Assembly (NCBI GenBank): GCA_018241325.1
Contig: JAFEEB010000044.1
Span: forward strand, 20,626-70,218
Source of the DNA: Pseudomonadota bacterium
Lineage (GTDB): Bacteria; Pseudomonadota; Gammaproteobacteria; Burkholderiales; Burkholderiaceae_C
Reading direction: 5' to 3'
Length of the DNA stretch: 49,593 nucleotides
This document shows positions 41,112 through 48,835 of the stretch, in pieces. The notes below the pieces were generated by a model. That model ran no database searches, was not told the origin of the DNA, and worked only from the letters and a program-made list of their open reading frames with translations. Position 1 is the first letter of the stretch; the number at the start of each line of letters is the position of its first letter. The position numbers were made by a program, and so were the translations under genes.

Positions 41112-42974
41112 TCAAATCCGCTCGACCGGATCGGTCGGCGGGATGGCGGGCAGCTCATTGGCCGCCAGCGCGTGCGCGGCCTGCTCGCGCTCCTTGGCGA
41201 GTTGCTCCTCAAACTGCATGCGCCCGCGCACCACCACCGAGATCAGCTTGGCGCGGTCCTTGTAGTAGGGGTGCATCTCTTCGAACAACGCCAGGTTGTG
41301 GCGGCGAAAGCGGTCGGCGCTGAAGCGCGCCACCTCGGCGCTGGCGCCCAGCAGCTCCAGCACGCGGCGGCCGCTCACCAGGCTGGACTCGAACAGCTCG
41401 CGCTCCACGCGCATCACGCCGCGGTCGCGCAGCTGGTTCCAGTGCGTGACGTCGCGCGCGCGCGCCACCAGCTCCAGCTGGGGAAAGTGCTGGCGCACCA
41501 GATCGACGATGGCCAGCGACTGCTCCACGTCGTCCACCGCCAGCACCAGAATCTGCGCCTCGGCGGCGCCGGCGGTGCGCAGCAGGTCCAGCCGCGTGGC
41601 ATCGCCGTAAAAGACGCGCGAGCCGAACGCGCGCGCGGCCTCGACCATCTCGGCGTCGTGGTCCAGCACCGTCACCGCCACGCCCTCGGCGCTGAGCAGG
41701 CGGCCGACGATCTGGCCGTAGCGGCCAAAGCCGGCAATGATGACCGGGGCGTTCTGCGGCTCGGACAGCTCGGGCGGGGCCGGCGGGCGGCCGCAGTCGG
41801 CGTAGCGCGGCAGCAGCCAGCGGTCCACGGCGACCAGGGCCAGCGGTGTCAGCAGCATCGACAGCGCCACGGCGCCGATCAGCAGCGAGGCCGTGGCGGC
41901 CGGCAGCGCGTTGGCGTCCGCCGCGGCGCGAAACACGACAAAGGCGAATTCGCCGCCCTGCGCCAGCAGCAGCGTGAACACCGGCCGCTCCTGCATCGGC
42001 AGCTTCAGCAGCCGCGCCAGCGCGCCGATGACCAGCACCTTCAAGGCCAGGAACCCGAGTACCAAAGCGGCCATCGTCCCCGGTGAGGCCAGCAGCACCC
42101 CGAAGTCGATGCTCATGCCGACGGCGACGAAAAACAGGCCCATCAACAGGCCCTTGAAGGGCTCGATGTCGGTCTCCAGCTCGCGCCGATATTCGCTTTC
42201 GGCCAGCAGCACGCCGGCCAGAAAGGCGCCCAACGCCATCGACAGGCCCACCCACTGCATCAGGCTGGCGATGCCCACCACCACCAGCAGCGCAGCCGCG
42301 GTGAACAGCTCGGTCGAGCCGCTGCGCGCGATCCAGCGCAGCGCCGGGCGCAGCAGCAGGCGCCCGCCGAAGACGATGGCGGCGATCGCGGCCAGCGTCT
42401 TCAGCGCTTCCAGCCAGCGCGTGCCGGCCGGGCTGGCCTCGTGCAGTCCGCTGGCCAGCGCCAGCAGCGGCAGCAGGGCCAGGATGGGAATGGCCGCCAC
42501 GTCCTGAAACAGCAAGATCGAAAAGCCCGCCTGCCCGGTGGAGGTGCGCATCAGGTTGCGCTCGCCCATCACCTGCAGCGCGATCGCCGTGCTGGACAGC
42601 GCCAGGCCCAAGCCCGCCACCACGGCGATGCGCCAGGCCACGCCCAGCATCAGCGCGACGGCGGTGATCGCCAGCGCGCAGGCCAGCACCTGCACGCTGC
42701 CCCAGCCGAAAATGGGCCGGCGCAGGCTCCACAGGCGCCGCGGCTCCAGCTCGAGGCCGACCAGAAACAGCATCAGCACCACGCCGAATTCGGCGAAGTG
42801 CAGGATGTCCTGCACGTTGCTGACCAGGCCAAGGCCCCAGGGCCCGATGGCGATGCCCGCCACCAGGAAGCCGATGATGGCGCCCAGCCCGAGCGCGCGC
42901 GAGAGCGTGACCGCCAGCACCGAGGCCGCCAGGTAGATGAAGCTGTTGACGAGCCAGGGTGGGGCGTGTTCCAT
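41112..42974 (-). CDS. Kef-type (CPA2) cation/proton antiporter with RCK domain
   Basis: 620 aa. About 12 membrane helices over residues 5-385 (Na/H exchanger fold, with L-G-A-I-I-G-F-L-V-A-G-I-A-I-G-P early), then a cytoplasmic Rossmann RCK/TrkA-N domain (G-F-G-R-Y-G-Q-I-V-G, L-D-H-D-A-E, G-D-A-T-R-L-D-L-L) and a charged tail. KefB/KefC of E. coli are glutathione-gated K+ efflux systems; no KefF/KefG partner is present. ATG 42974 is chosen; the longer frame (to 43022) runs into the structured repeat. Confidence 0.9.
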   Translation of the reverse strand: MEHAPPWLVNSFIYLAASVLAVTLSRALGLGAIIGFLVAGIAIGPWGLGLVSNVQDILHFAEFGVVLMLFLVGLELEPRRLWSLRRPIFGWGSVQVLACALAITAVALMLGVAWRIAVVAGLGLALSSTAIALQVMGERNLMRTSTGQAGFSILLFQDVAAIPILALLPLLALASGLHEASPAGTRWLEALKTLAAIAAIVFGGRLLLRPALRWIARSGSTELFTAAALLVVVGIASLMQWVGLSMALGAFLAGVLLAESEYRRELETDIEPFKGLLMGLFFVAVGMSIDFGVLLASPGTMAALVLGFLALKVLVIGALARLLKLPMQERPVFTLLLAQGGEFAFVVFRAAADANALPAATASLLIGAVALSMLLTPLALVAVDRWLLPRYADCGRPPAPPELSEPQNAPVIIAGFGRYGQIVGRLLSAEGVAVTVLDHDAEMVEAARAFGSRVFYGDATRLDLLRTAGAAEAQILVLAVDDVEQSLAIVDLVRQHFPQLELVARARDVTHWNQLRDRGVMRVERELFESSLVSGRRVLELLGASAEVARFSADRFRRHNLALFEEMHPYYKDRAKLISVVVRGRMQFEEQLAKEREQAAHALAANELPAIPPTDPVERI

Positions 42975-42983
42975 GTCAGTGGT

Positions 42984-43153
42984 CCATGGCGCTGCGCGCC
43001 ACCCGCAGCGCATGAAGTCCAAAGAACCGAAGGACCGCGGAGCAGGTCAGCCAAGGGCGCCCGTGGCCGGGGTCTCCCCGGTCACTGGGCGCGCGTCCTG
43101 CAAGGGCGAAGGCGAAACATCGCGCAGCGAGTGGAGACTGGGGGTGTTTCATT
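42984..43153 (-). repeat. Stop-codon-linked structured repeat, copy 2 (downstream of the TRIC-family gene)
   Basis: Starts beside the stop of the TRIC-family gene (TGA 43156-43154) and fills the whole gap to the Kef start. Hairpin at 43057-43092: outer arms GCGCCC/GGGCGC, inner GTGACCGGGG with CCCCGGCCAC, loop AGA, bulged A and A-C mismatch. The distal end (GCTGCGGGTG, then GCGCAGCGCCATGG) aligns with the end of copy 3. Confidence 0.8.
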
Positions 43154-43804
43154 TCACCGCCGCCAGCCGGGCACCGCCCAGCCGCGGTCCACCGACAGCA
43201 GCCGCCCGCCGGCGGTGACCACCACGGTCACCGTCAGGATCAGCCAGGGCGCCAGGCCCAGTGCCTGCAAGCCCACGAACAGCCAGCCGCCGGCAAACGA
43301 CCACAGCGCGTAGGGCCGGTGGTCGTTCAGTGCCCGCGGGATCTCGTTGCACAGCACGTCGCGCAGCACGCCGCCGAACACGCTGGTGACCACGCCCATC
43401 AGGACGGCCACCAGCGGGGGCTCGCCGACGGCCAGCGCCAGGTCCACCCCCACGGCGGTGAACAGGCCCAGGCCCAGCGCGTCGGGCCAGAGGATGGCGC
43501 GCTCGGTGGGCGCCAGGTGGCGCTGGCGCATGAACAGCACGGCGGCCACGCACAGGCCCAGCAGCGCCCACAAAAATTCCACGTGCCGCACCCAGAAGAA
43601 GGGCCGCTGGTCCAGCAGCAGGTCGCGCAGCGTGCCGCCGCCAAAGGCCGTGGCAAAGGCCACCACGCACACGCCCACGGCGTCCAGCCGCTTGCGCGCC
43701 GCTTCGATCACGCCCGACAGCGCAAAGGCCAGCGTGGCGGCCCACTCCAGCGTCATGCGCAGCTTGTCGCCCCAGAACGGGGGCAGGGGTTGCATCAGTT
43801 CCAT
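43154..43804 (-). CDS. TRIC/UPF0126 family membrane protein
   Basis: 216 aa with seven hydrophobic segments in two similar halves, each carrying the glycine-rich motif G-G-G-T-L-R-D and G-G-V-L-R-D-V-L of PF03458. Bacterial TRIC proteins form trimeric cation channels; older annotations call them UPF0126 or glycine transporters. The ATG at 43804 gives the family start. The gap to parA contains an A/T-rich AGCTA/TAGCT sequence. Confidence 0.9.
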   Translation of the reverse strand: MELMQPLPPFWGDKLRMTLEWAATLAFALSGVIEAARKRLDAVGVCVVAFATAFGGGTLRDLLLDQRPFFWVRHVEFLWALLGLCVAAVLFMRQRHLAPTERAILWPDALGLGLFTAVGVDLALAVGEPPLVAVLMGVVTSVFGGVLRDVLCNEIPRALNDHRPYALWSFAGGWLFVGLQALGLAPWLILTVTVVVTAGGRLLSVDRGWAVPGWRR

Positions 43805-43832
43805 GGCGTGTGGCGGGTTTGGGTGGGCGGAG

Positions 43833-43856
43833 GCAGCTACATTTTATATAGCTGGC
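43833..43856. repeat. A/T-rich AGCTA/TAGCT inverted sequence
   Basis: GCAGCTACATTTTATATAGC: AGCTA and TAGCT face each other around an A/T core in the divergent gap between the TRIC-family gene and parA. Related to the AGCTAT family and may also supply a promoter (TATATA). Confidence 0.35.
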
Positions 43857-43905
43857 TACCATGGCGTCGATCCATTGCACAAACAAGCGTCGAGGAGGTC
43901 CGAAC

Positions 43906-44532
43906 ATGCCGGTGGTCGTCATCGCCAATCCCAAGGGCGGCGTGGGCAAGTCCACGCTGGCCACCCACGTGGCCGGCTACTGGGCCAGCCGCGGCCACGC
44001 CGTGATGCTGGGCGACGTGGACCGGCAGCAGTCGGCCCGCCTGTGGCTGGGCCTGCGCCCCGCGGCGGCCCGCCCCATCACCGCCTGGGACGTGCAGCGC
44101 GACTTCATTGTGCGCCCGCCCAGGGGCACCACGCACGTGGTGCTGGACACCCCCGCCGGCCTGCGCGGCCTGCAACTGAAGGACGCGCTGCGCTTGGCCG
44201 ACCGCGTGCTGGTGCCGCTGCAACCCAGCATCTTCGACATCTACGCCACGCGCGAATTCATCGACGAGCTGCGCGAGCTCAAGGGCGCTGCCCCGCAGCG
44301 CATCGGCCTGGTGGGCATGCGCGTGGACGAGCGCACGCTGGCGGCCGAGCAGCTGCGCCAGTTCACGCACGATCTGGGCCTGCCGGTGCTGGCGCAGCTG
44401 CGGCCCACGCAGAACTACGTGCACCTGGCCGCGCGCGGCCTGACCTTGTTCGACGTGGCGCCGGGCCGCGTGCAGCGCGACCTGGAGCAGTGGCAGGGCC
44501 TGTGCCGCTGGCTCGATCAGTCGCCTGCATGA
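43906..44532 (+). CDS. Orphan ParA-family ATPase
   Basis: 208 aa, the short ParA/MinD-like form. Deviant Walker A K10-G-G-V-G-K-S-T17 preceded by N-P; D-V-D-R-Q-Q-S-A after it; Walker B-like V-V-L-D-T-P-A-G. There is no parB or parS nearby, so a role in chromosome partition is not supported; such orphans often position other complexes. A strong GAGGAGG ribosome site (43892-43898) precedes the ATG. Confidence 0.9.
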   Translation: MPVVVIANPKGGVGKSTLATHVAGYWASRGHAVMLGDVDRQQSARLWLGLRPAAARPITAWDVQRDFIVRPPRGTTHVVLDTPAGLRGLQLKDALRLADRVLVPLQPSIFDIYATREFIDELRELKGAAPQRIGLVGMRVDERTLAAEQLRQFTHDLGLPVLAQLRPTQNYVHLAARGLTLFDVAPGRVQRDLEQWQGLCRWLDQSPA

Positions 44533-44555
44533 CTCGCGCCGGCGAGCGCTGCCGC

Positions 44556-44561
44556 TAAATT
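44556..44561 (+). promoter_or_regulatory. Possible -10 box six bases ahead of the MaoC start
   Basis: TAAATT ends six bases before the ATG at 44568 and no ribosome site is visible, so the transcript could be leaderless. The -35 region is not convincing. Confidence 0.28.
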
Positions 44562-44567
44562 GCCCCC

Positions 44568-45020
44568 ATGAAAACCTTCGACACCCTCGCCCAGCTGGTC
44601 GCCTGCGTCGGCCAGGAAGTGGCCGTGAGCGACTGGCACACGGTGACCCAGGCGCACGTCAACCAGTTTGCCGACGCCACGGGCGACCACCAGTGGATCC
44701 ACGTGGACGTGGACCGCGCCGCGGCCGGGCCCTTCGGCGCGCCCATCGCGCACGGCTTTCTCACGCTGTCGCTGGTGGCGGGTTTTTCGCAGCGCACCCT
44801 GAAGGTGGGCGACGTGCGCATGGGCGTCAACTACGGCCTGAACAAGGTGCGCTTCATGGCGCCCGTCCCCGTCGGCAGCCGCCTGCGCTCGCGCATGACG
44901 CTGCTGGAGGCCACGCCCGTCGAGGGCGGCCAGCAGCTGGTCTGGAAGAACACGATCGAGCGCGAGGGCAGTGAAAAGCCCGTGTGCGTGGCCGAGTCGG
45001 TGGCGCGCTATTACACATGA
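44568..45020 (+). CDS. MaoC-family dehydratase (R-specific enoyl-CoA hydratase type)
   Basis: 150 aa, single hot-dog domain. Hydratase-2 motif: D40 and H45 in A-T-G-D-H-Q-W-I-H, then G-P-F-G-A-P-I-A-H-G-F-L-T-L-S-L. Likely hydrates 2-enoyl-CoA to (R)-3-hydroxyacyl-CoA or a related thioester; the physiological substrate is unknown. The stop TGA at 45018-45020 is followed at once by repeat copy 3. Confidence 0.9.
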   Translation: MKTFDTLAQLVACVGQEVAVSDWHTVTQAHVNQFADATGDHQWIHVDVDRAAAGPFGAPIAHGFLTLSLVAGFSQRTLKVGDVRMGVNYGLNKVRFMAPVPVGSRLRSRMTLLEATPVEGGQQLVWKNTIEREGSEKPVCVAESVARYYT

Positions 45021-45182
45021 ACCCCCCGGTCTCCACCCGCTGCGCGATGTTCCGCCCACCCCCCAAGGGGCATCGCCAGTGACCGGGGAGACCCCGGCCA
45101 CGGCGATCGCTGACATGGCCTGCTTCGCAGCCCTTCGGCTCTTTGGGGGTTTTACGCTCTGCGGGTGACGTGCAGCGCCATG
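45021..45182 (+). repeat. Stop-codon-linked structured repeat, copy 3 (downstream of maoC, into trmL)
   Basis: Begins at the base after the MaoC stop, in the same sense. Hairpin at 45072-45107: outer arms ATCGCC/GGCGAT, inner GTGACCGGGG with CCCCGGCCAC, loop AGA, bulged A and A-C mismatch. The distal end (45155-45182) overlaps the 3' end of the opposing trmL gene and aligns with copy 2. Confidence 0.8.
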
Positions 45183-45658
45183 GATTGCTGTGAGGTCCCA
45201 GCAAACCCGTTCTGGCGCCACGCCTCGAACACCGTCACTGCCACGGCGTTGGACAGATTCAGGCTGCGCTGATCCGGCCGCATGGGCAGGCGCAGCTGCT
45301 GCGCCGGCGCCAGGCGCGCGCGCAGGGCGGGTGAGAACCCCCGCGTCTCGGCGCCGAACACCAGCCAGTCGCCCGGCGCAAACGCCACCTCGTACACGCT
45401 GCGCTCGCCCTGGGTGGTGAGCGCGAACACGCGCGCCGCATCGGGCCGCTGGGCATGCAAAAAAGCGTCCCAGTCGGCGTGCCGGCGCACGGCGGTGTAC
45501 TCGTGGTAGTCCAGCCCCGCGCGGCGCAGCAGCTTGTCGTCCATCGAAAAACCCAGCGGCTCGATCAGATGCAGGTCGCAGCCGGTGTTGGCCGCCAGGC
45601 GGATCACGTTGCCGGTGTTGGGCGGGATTTCGGGTTCGACCAGGACGATGTGAAACAT
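45152..45658 (-). CDS. trmL: tRNA (cytidine(34)-2'-O)-methyltransferase TrmL
   Basis: 168 aa (E. coli 157). SPOUT fold: V-E-P-E-I-P-P-N-T-G-N-V-I-R-L at the start, I-E-P-L-G-F, R-R-A-G-L-D-Y-H-E-Y, F-G-A-E-T-R-G, then the knotted motif P-M-R-P-D-Q-R-S-L-N-L-S-N-A-V-A. Methylates the wobble base of tRNA-Leu isoacceptors. The C-terminal residues after A-W-R-Q-N-G-F-A-G exceed E. coli TrmL by about 10, and this tail is encoded by the end of repeat copy 3. Confidence 0.94.
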   Translation of the reverse strand: MFHIVLVEPEIPPNTGNVIRLAANTGCDLHLIEPLGFSMDDKLLRRAGLDYHEYTAVRRHADWDAFLHAQRPDAARVFALTTQGERSVYEVAFAPGDWLVFGAETRGFSPALRARLAPAQQLRLPMRPDQRSLNLSNAVAVTVFEAWRQNGFAGTSQQSMALHVTRRA

Positions 45659-45697
45659 GGCGTGATTGTCGCCCTCCGACGCAGGCTTGCCGCTGCT

Positions 45698-46405
45698 TCA
45701 GTCGGGCGGTGCGGTCCGCGCCACCGTGAGCGCCGTGATGTGCGCCACCCCGGCCGCGCGCAGCGTGCGTGCCGCCTCGTGCAGGCTGGCGCCGGTGGTC
45801 ATCACGTCGTCGATCAGCACCACGTGCCGACCATGCAGCGCCGCCGCACGCGGACCATGGACGGCAAATGCGCCGCGCACGTTGCGCAAGCGCTCGGCGC
45901 GCGTCAGGCCACGCTGCGGCGGCGTGTCGCGCACGCGCCGCAGGCCATCGACCAGGCAGCGCTTCGGATGCAGGCGCCGCGCCAGCAGCAGCGCCGGGTT
46001 GAAGCCGCGCTCGGCCAGGCGCCGGGGCGCCAGCGGCATGGGCAGCAGCCAGTCGGCTTGCGCCAGCGCGTCGGCCGCACCGGGCACGCGCCGCAGCAGC
46101 CCGGCCAGCGCGCCCGCCAGGCCGATGTCCTGCTGGAACTTCAGGCGGGCGATCAAACCCGCCCAGGGCCATTCGTAGCCCGTGGCGGTCAGGCAATGGT
46201 CCAGCGGGGGCGGCTGCAGCAGGCAGGCGCCGCAGCGCATCACCCCCGGCGCCACCGGCAGCGCGCAGCTTGGGCAGCGCGCCCGCACCGGCGCAAAGCG
46301 GGTGATGCAGTCCGTGCACACCGTGTGCGCCGGCCACGCCCGGCAAACGGCGCATTGGCTGGGCCACCCGTCCAGGGTGAATAGACGCGCGGGCAAACGG
46401 GGCAT
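45698..46405 (-). CDS. comF: ComF family phosphoribosyltransferase-like protein
   Basis: 235 aa. N-terminal zinc cysteines (C-A-V-C at about 18-21, then C-T-D-C, C-P-S-C and C-G-A-C) followed by a type I PRTase domain with L-L-P-M-P-L, R-G-F-N-P-A-L-L-L and the PRPP loop V-V-L-I-D-D-V-M-T-T-G-A-S. ComF proteins support natural DNA uptake in some bacteria. The ATG at 46405 gives the family N-terminus. Divergent from the BioC-like gene with a 49-base gap. Confidence 0.92.
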   Translation of the reverse strand: MPRLPARLFTLDGWPSQCAVCRAWPAHTVCTDCITRFAPVRARCPSCALPVAPGVMRCGACLLQPPPLDHCLTATGYEWPWAGLIARLKFQQDIGLAGALAGLLRRVPGAADALAQADWLLPMPLAPRRLAERGFNPALLLARRLHPKRCLVDGLRRVRDTPPQRGLTRAERLRNVRGAFAVHGPRAAALHGRHVVLIDDVMTTGASLHEAARTLRAAGVAHITALTVARTAPPD

Positions 46406-46434
46406 GGGCGATCGGGTGCGGCAGGGCCGGTCAA

Positions 46435-46440
46435 TATACT
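46435..46440 (+). promoter_or_regulatory. Candidate -10 (TATACT) ahead of the BioC-like gene
   Basis: TATACT 14 bases before the ATG at 46455, in the narrow comF divergent gap. A weak TCGGGT lies 17 bases upstream of it. The resulting 5' leader would be only about 8 bases. Confidence 0.35.
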
Positions 46441-46454
46441 GCGCGACTGCCCCC

Positions 46455-47369
46455 ATGCCGACCGACCAACCGCCCACCCTCGACCCCGTGGCGGCCCAAC
46501 GCTGGGCCGCGCTGCCGCATGCCGCCACACCCTGGCTGCACGACGAGGTGGCGCGGCGCATGGCCGAGCGCTTGCCCTGGATTCGCCTGCCGGTGGCGCG
46601 CTGGGCGCACTGGGAGCCGCTGGGCGGCGACGCCCAAGCGCGTGCGCTGGTGGCGGCGCACTACCCGGATGCGGAGTGTATCGAGGTCCGCGCGCAGGCT
46701 GGACAAGCGCCGGGCGCTACAAAATCAGAAGCAAAAAGCTGGTGGCGACGCCTCGCCCCCACCCGGCGCGCACCCGACGTCCAGGTGCTGGCCGAGCCGC
46801 CCGAGGGCGCCGTGCAACTGCTCTGGGCCAACATGCTGGCGCATCACGCCGCCGATCCGCGGGCCTTGCTGGCGCGCTGGCGGCGCGCGCTGGCGCCCGA
46901 TGGCTTTCTGATGTTTTCCTGCTTCGGCCCCGACACGCTGCGCGAGTTGCGCGCGCTCTATGCCCAGTGCGGCTGGCCGCCGCCCGCGCAGGAATTCACC
47001 GACATGCACGACTGGGGCGACCAACTGGCCATGGCCGGCTTTGCCGACCCGGTGATGGACATGGAGCGCATCACGCTCACGTTCGACACCCCCGCGCGCC
47101 TGCTGGCGGAGCTGCGCGAGCTGGGACGCAACCTGCATCCGCAGCGCTTTGCCGGCTTGCGCACGCCGGCCTGGCGCCGGCAGCTGGAGGCGGCGCTGGG
47201 CGAGCGCCTGCGCGAGCGCGCCGATGCGCCCCTGGCGCTCAGCTTCGAGCTCATCTACGGTCACGCGCTCAAGCCATCGGCCGAACGCAAGGCGCCACGC
47301 GAGGGGCTGACGGTGCATCGCACCCGGGCGTCGTTGCGCGAAACCCCACAGCCGCCGCGCGCGAGTTGA
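46455..47369 (+). CDS. BioC-like methyltransferase-family protein with degenerate SAM motif
   Basis: 304 aa. The central region V-Q-L-L-W-A-N-M-L-A-H-H-A-A-D-P and L-A-P-D-G-F-L-M-F-S-C-F-G-P-D-T-L-R-E-L matches motifs post-I to III of BioC/UbiE-type methyltransferases, including the G-P-D-T-L-R-E-L of BioC. The glycine-rich SAM motif I (D-x-G-x-G-x-G) expected near residue 50 is absent; W-E-P-L-G-G-D occupies that position. A segment around residues 83-98 (G-A-T-K-S-E-A-K) is encoded by repeat-like DNA. Activity is therefore uncertain. Confidence 0.75.
   Translation: MPTDQPPTLDPVAAQRWAALPHAATPWLHDEVARRMAERLPWIRLPVARWAHWEPLGGDAQARALVAAHYPDAECIEVRAQAGQAPGATKSEAKSWWRRLAPTRRAPDVQVLAEPPEGAVQLLWANMLAHHAADPRALLARWRRALAPDGFLMFSCFGPDTLRELRALYAQCGWPPPAQEFTDMHDWGDQLAMAGFADPVMDMERITLTFDTPARLLAELRELGRNLHPQRFAGLRTPAWRRQLEAALGERLRERADAPLALSFELIYGHALKPSAERKAPREGLTVHRTRASLRETPQPPRAS
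46703..46740 (+). repeat. Repeat-like insertion within the BioC-like gene
   Basis: CAAGCGCCGGGCGCTACAAA and the A-rich bases after it are unusually A/T-rich for the gene. They resemble the CAAGCGC...GCTAt.AAAA arrangement at 5679 (AAGCGCagtcAGCTATgAAAA). The reading frame is kept. Confidence 0.35.
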
Positions 47370-47572
47370 GCCAGATCACAAAGTTGCCGGTTTGGGGTTG
47401 CGAGTCGGTTAAACTTGTTTCCATCCATGCGTGAATGAGTGGCGCTGCGGGTTTGCCCCGCTGGTGCCTTGGTGAGCGATCACCGACGATTGGCCGCGCG
47501 ACCTCGTTTGGTGGCAAGCCCCAGCCAATGACCCGGCGCGTGAAAGTTTGTGTTTGTGGAAGACGTGACACG

Positions 47573-48769
47573 ATGAAGAGCATTGAAAAGACCTTGGCCG
47601 GCGCTCCTGGCCGTGCCGCCGTCGCGCTGACGGCCTGGGCCGCCTCCGCCGCGCAAGCGGCCCAGGTGAACGATCTGCCCGGCGGTCCGGGCGTGAATCA
47701 GCTCAACCTGACCCCCGGCGTCACGCAGATCGCGCAAGCCCAGTACGACCTGCACTGGATGCTTCTGATCATCTGCACGATCATCTTCGTCGGCGTGTTC
47801 GGCGTGATGTCGTATTCCATCTGGCATCACCGCAAGTCGCGCGGCGCCAAGGCCGCGCACTTCCACGAATCGCTGGGTGTCGAGATCGCCTGGACCGTGG
47901 TGCCCTTTTTCATCGTCATCGGCATGGCGGCGCCGGCCACCAAGGTGATCATCGCGCAAAAAGACACCACCAACCCCGACCTCACCATCAAGGCCACCGG
48001 CTATCAATGGAAGTGGGGCTATGACTACCTGATCGGCGAAGGGCAGGGCATCGGTTTCCTGTCCACGCTCGACTCTTCGCAACGCGCGCTCTCCGACGCG
48101 GGCAAGCCCGAGGGCGACAATTACCTGCTGAAGGTGGACAACCCGCTGGTGGTGCCCGTGAACAAGAAGGTGCGCGTGATCACCACCTCCAACGACGTGA
48201 TCCACTCCTGGTTCGTGCCCCAGCTGGGAGTCAAGCAGGACTCCATCCCCGGCTTCGTGCGCGACACGTGGTTTCGCGCCGAAAAAACGGGCGACTTCTA
48301 CGGCCAGTGCGCCGAGCTGTGCGGCAAGGAGCACGCCTACATGCCCATCCACGTGAAGGTGCTGCCGCAGGAGGAATACACCGCGTGGGTGCAAGACCAG
48401 AACAAGCGCATGGCCGCCGCGGCCGATGACCCCAGCAAGGTCTGGACCCTGCCCGATCTGGAGGCGCGCGGCGCCAAGGTGTATGCCGCCAACTGCGCGG
48501 CCTGCCACCAGGAAAACGGCAAGGGCGGCGGCGCCATCAAGGCCTTGGACGGCAGCCCCATCGTGAAGGGCGCGCCGGCCGAGCAGATGCACGTTCTGCT
48601 GGAAGGACGCGCCAACGGCGCCATGCCGTCCTGGAAGCAGCTGTCCGACACCGAACTGGCGGCCGTCGCCACCTACACCAAGAACCACTGGAGCAACGCG
48701 ACCGGCCAGATCATCCAGCCGTCCGAGTTTGCCGCTGCGCGCACGGGCAAGTTCCCTGCAGGCGGCTGA
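47573..48769 (+). CDS. coxB: Cytochrome c oxidase subunit II, caa3 type (fused cytochrome c)
   Basis: 398 aa. Signal peptide (about 1-30), two membrane helices (about 62-82 and 104-122), periplasmic cupredoxin domain with CuA ligands H211, C246, C250, H254 and M257 (C-A-E-L-C-G-K-E-H), then a C-terminal cytochrome c domain with C308-A-A-C311-H312 and a likely Met ligand in G-A-M-P-S-W. It accepts electrons from cytochrome c and passes them to subunit I. ATG 47573; the 203-base upstream gap presumably holds the operon promoter, which I could not place with confidence. Confidence 0.96.
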   Translation: MKSIEKTLAGAPGRAAVALTAWAASAAQAAQVNDLPGGPGVNQLNLTPGVTQIAQAQYDLHWMLLIICTIIFVGVFGVMSYSIWHHRKSRGAKAAHFHESLGVEIAWTVVPFFIVIGMAAPATKVIIAQKDTTNPDLTIKATGYQWKWGYDYLIGEGQGIGFLSTLDSSQRALSDAGKPEGDNYLLKVDNPLVVPVNKKVRVITTSNDVIHSWFVPQLGVKQDSIPGFVRDTWFRAEKTGDFYGQCAELCGKEHAYMPIHVKVLPQEEYTAWVQDQNKRMAAAADDPSKVWTLPDLEARGAKVYAANCAACHQENGKGGGAIKALDGSPIVKGAPAEQMHVLLEGRANGAMPSWKQLSDTELAAVATYTKNHWSNATGQIIQPSEFAAARTGKFPAGG

Positions 48770-48835
48770 GCGGGCGCCTCGACCATCGCCCTGCTCCCGT
48801 TGCACCCATTTAGTCAGATATCCGGAGAATCCTCC

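Noticed and set aside
47384-47415. TTGCCG followed by TTAAAC as a promoter for coxB.
   Set aside because: The spacing (19-20 bases) and poor hexamers do not support a call; the operon promoter probably lies somewhere in this gap but cannot be placed.
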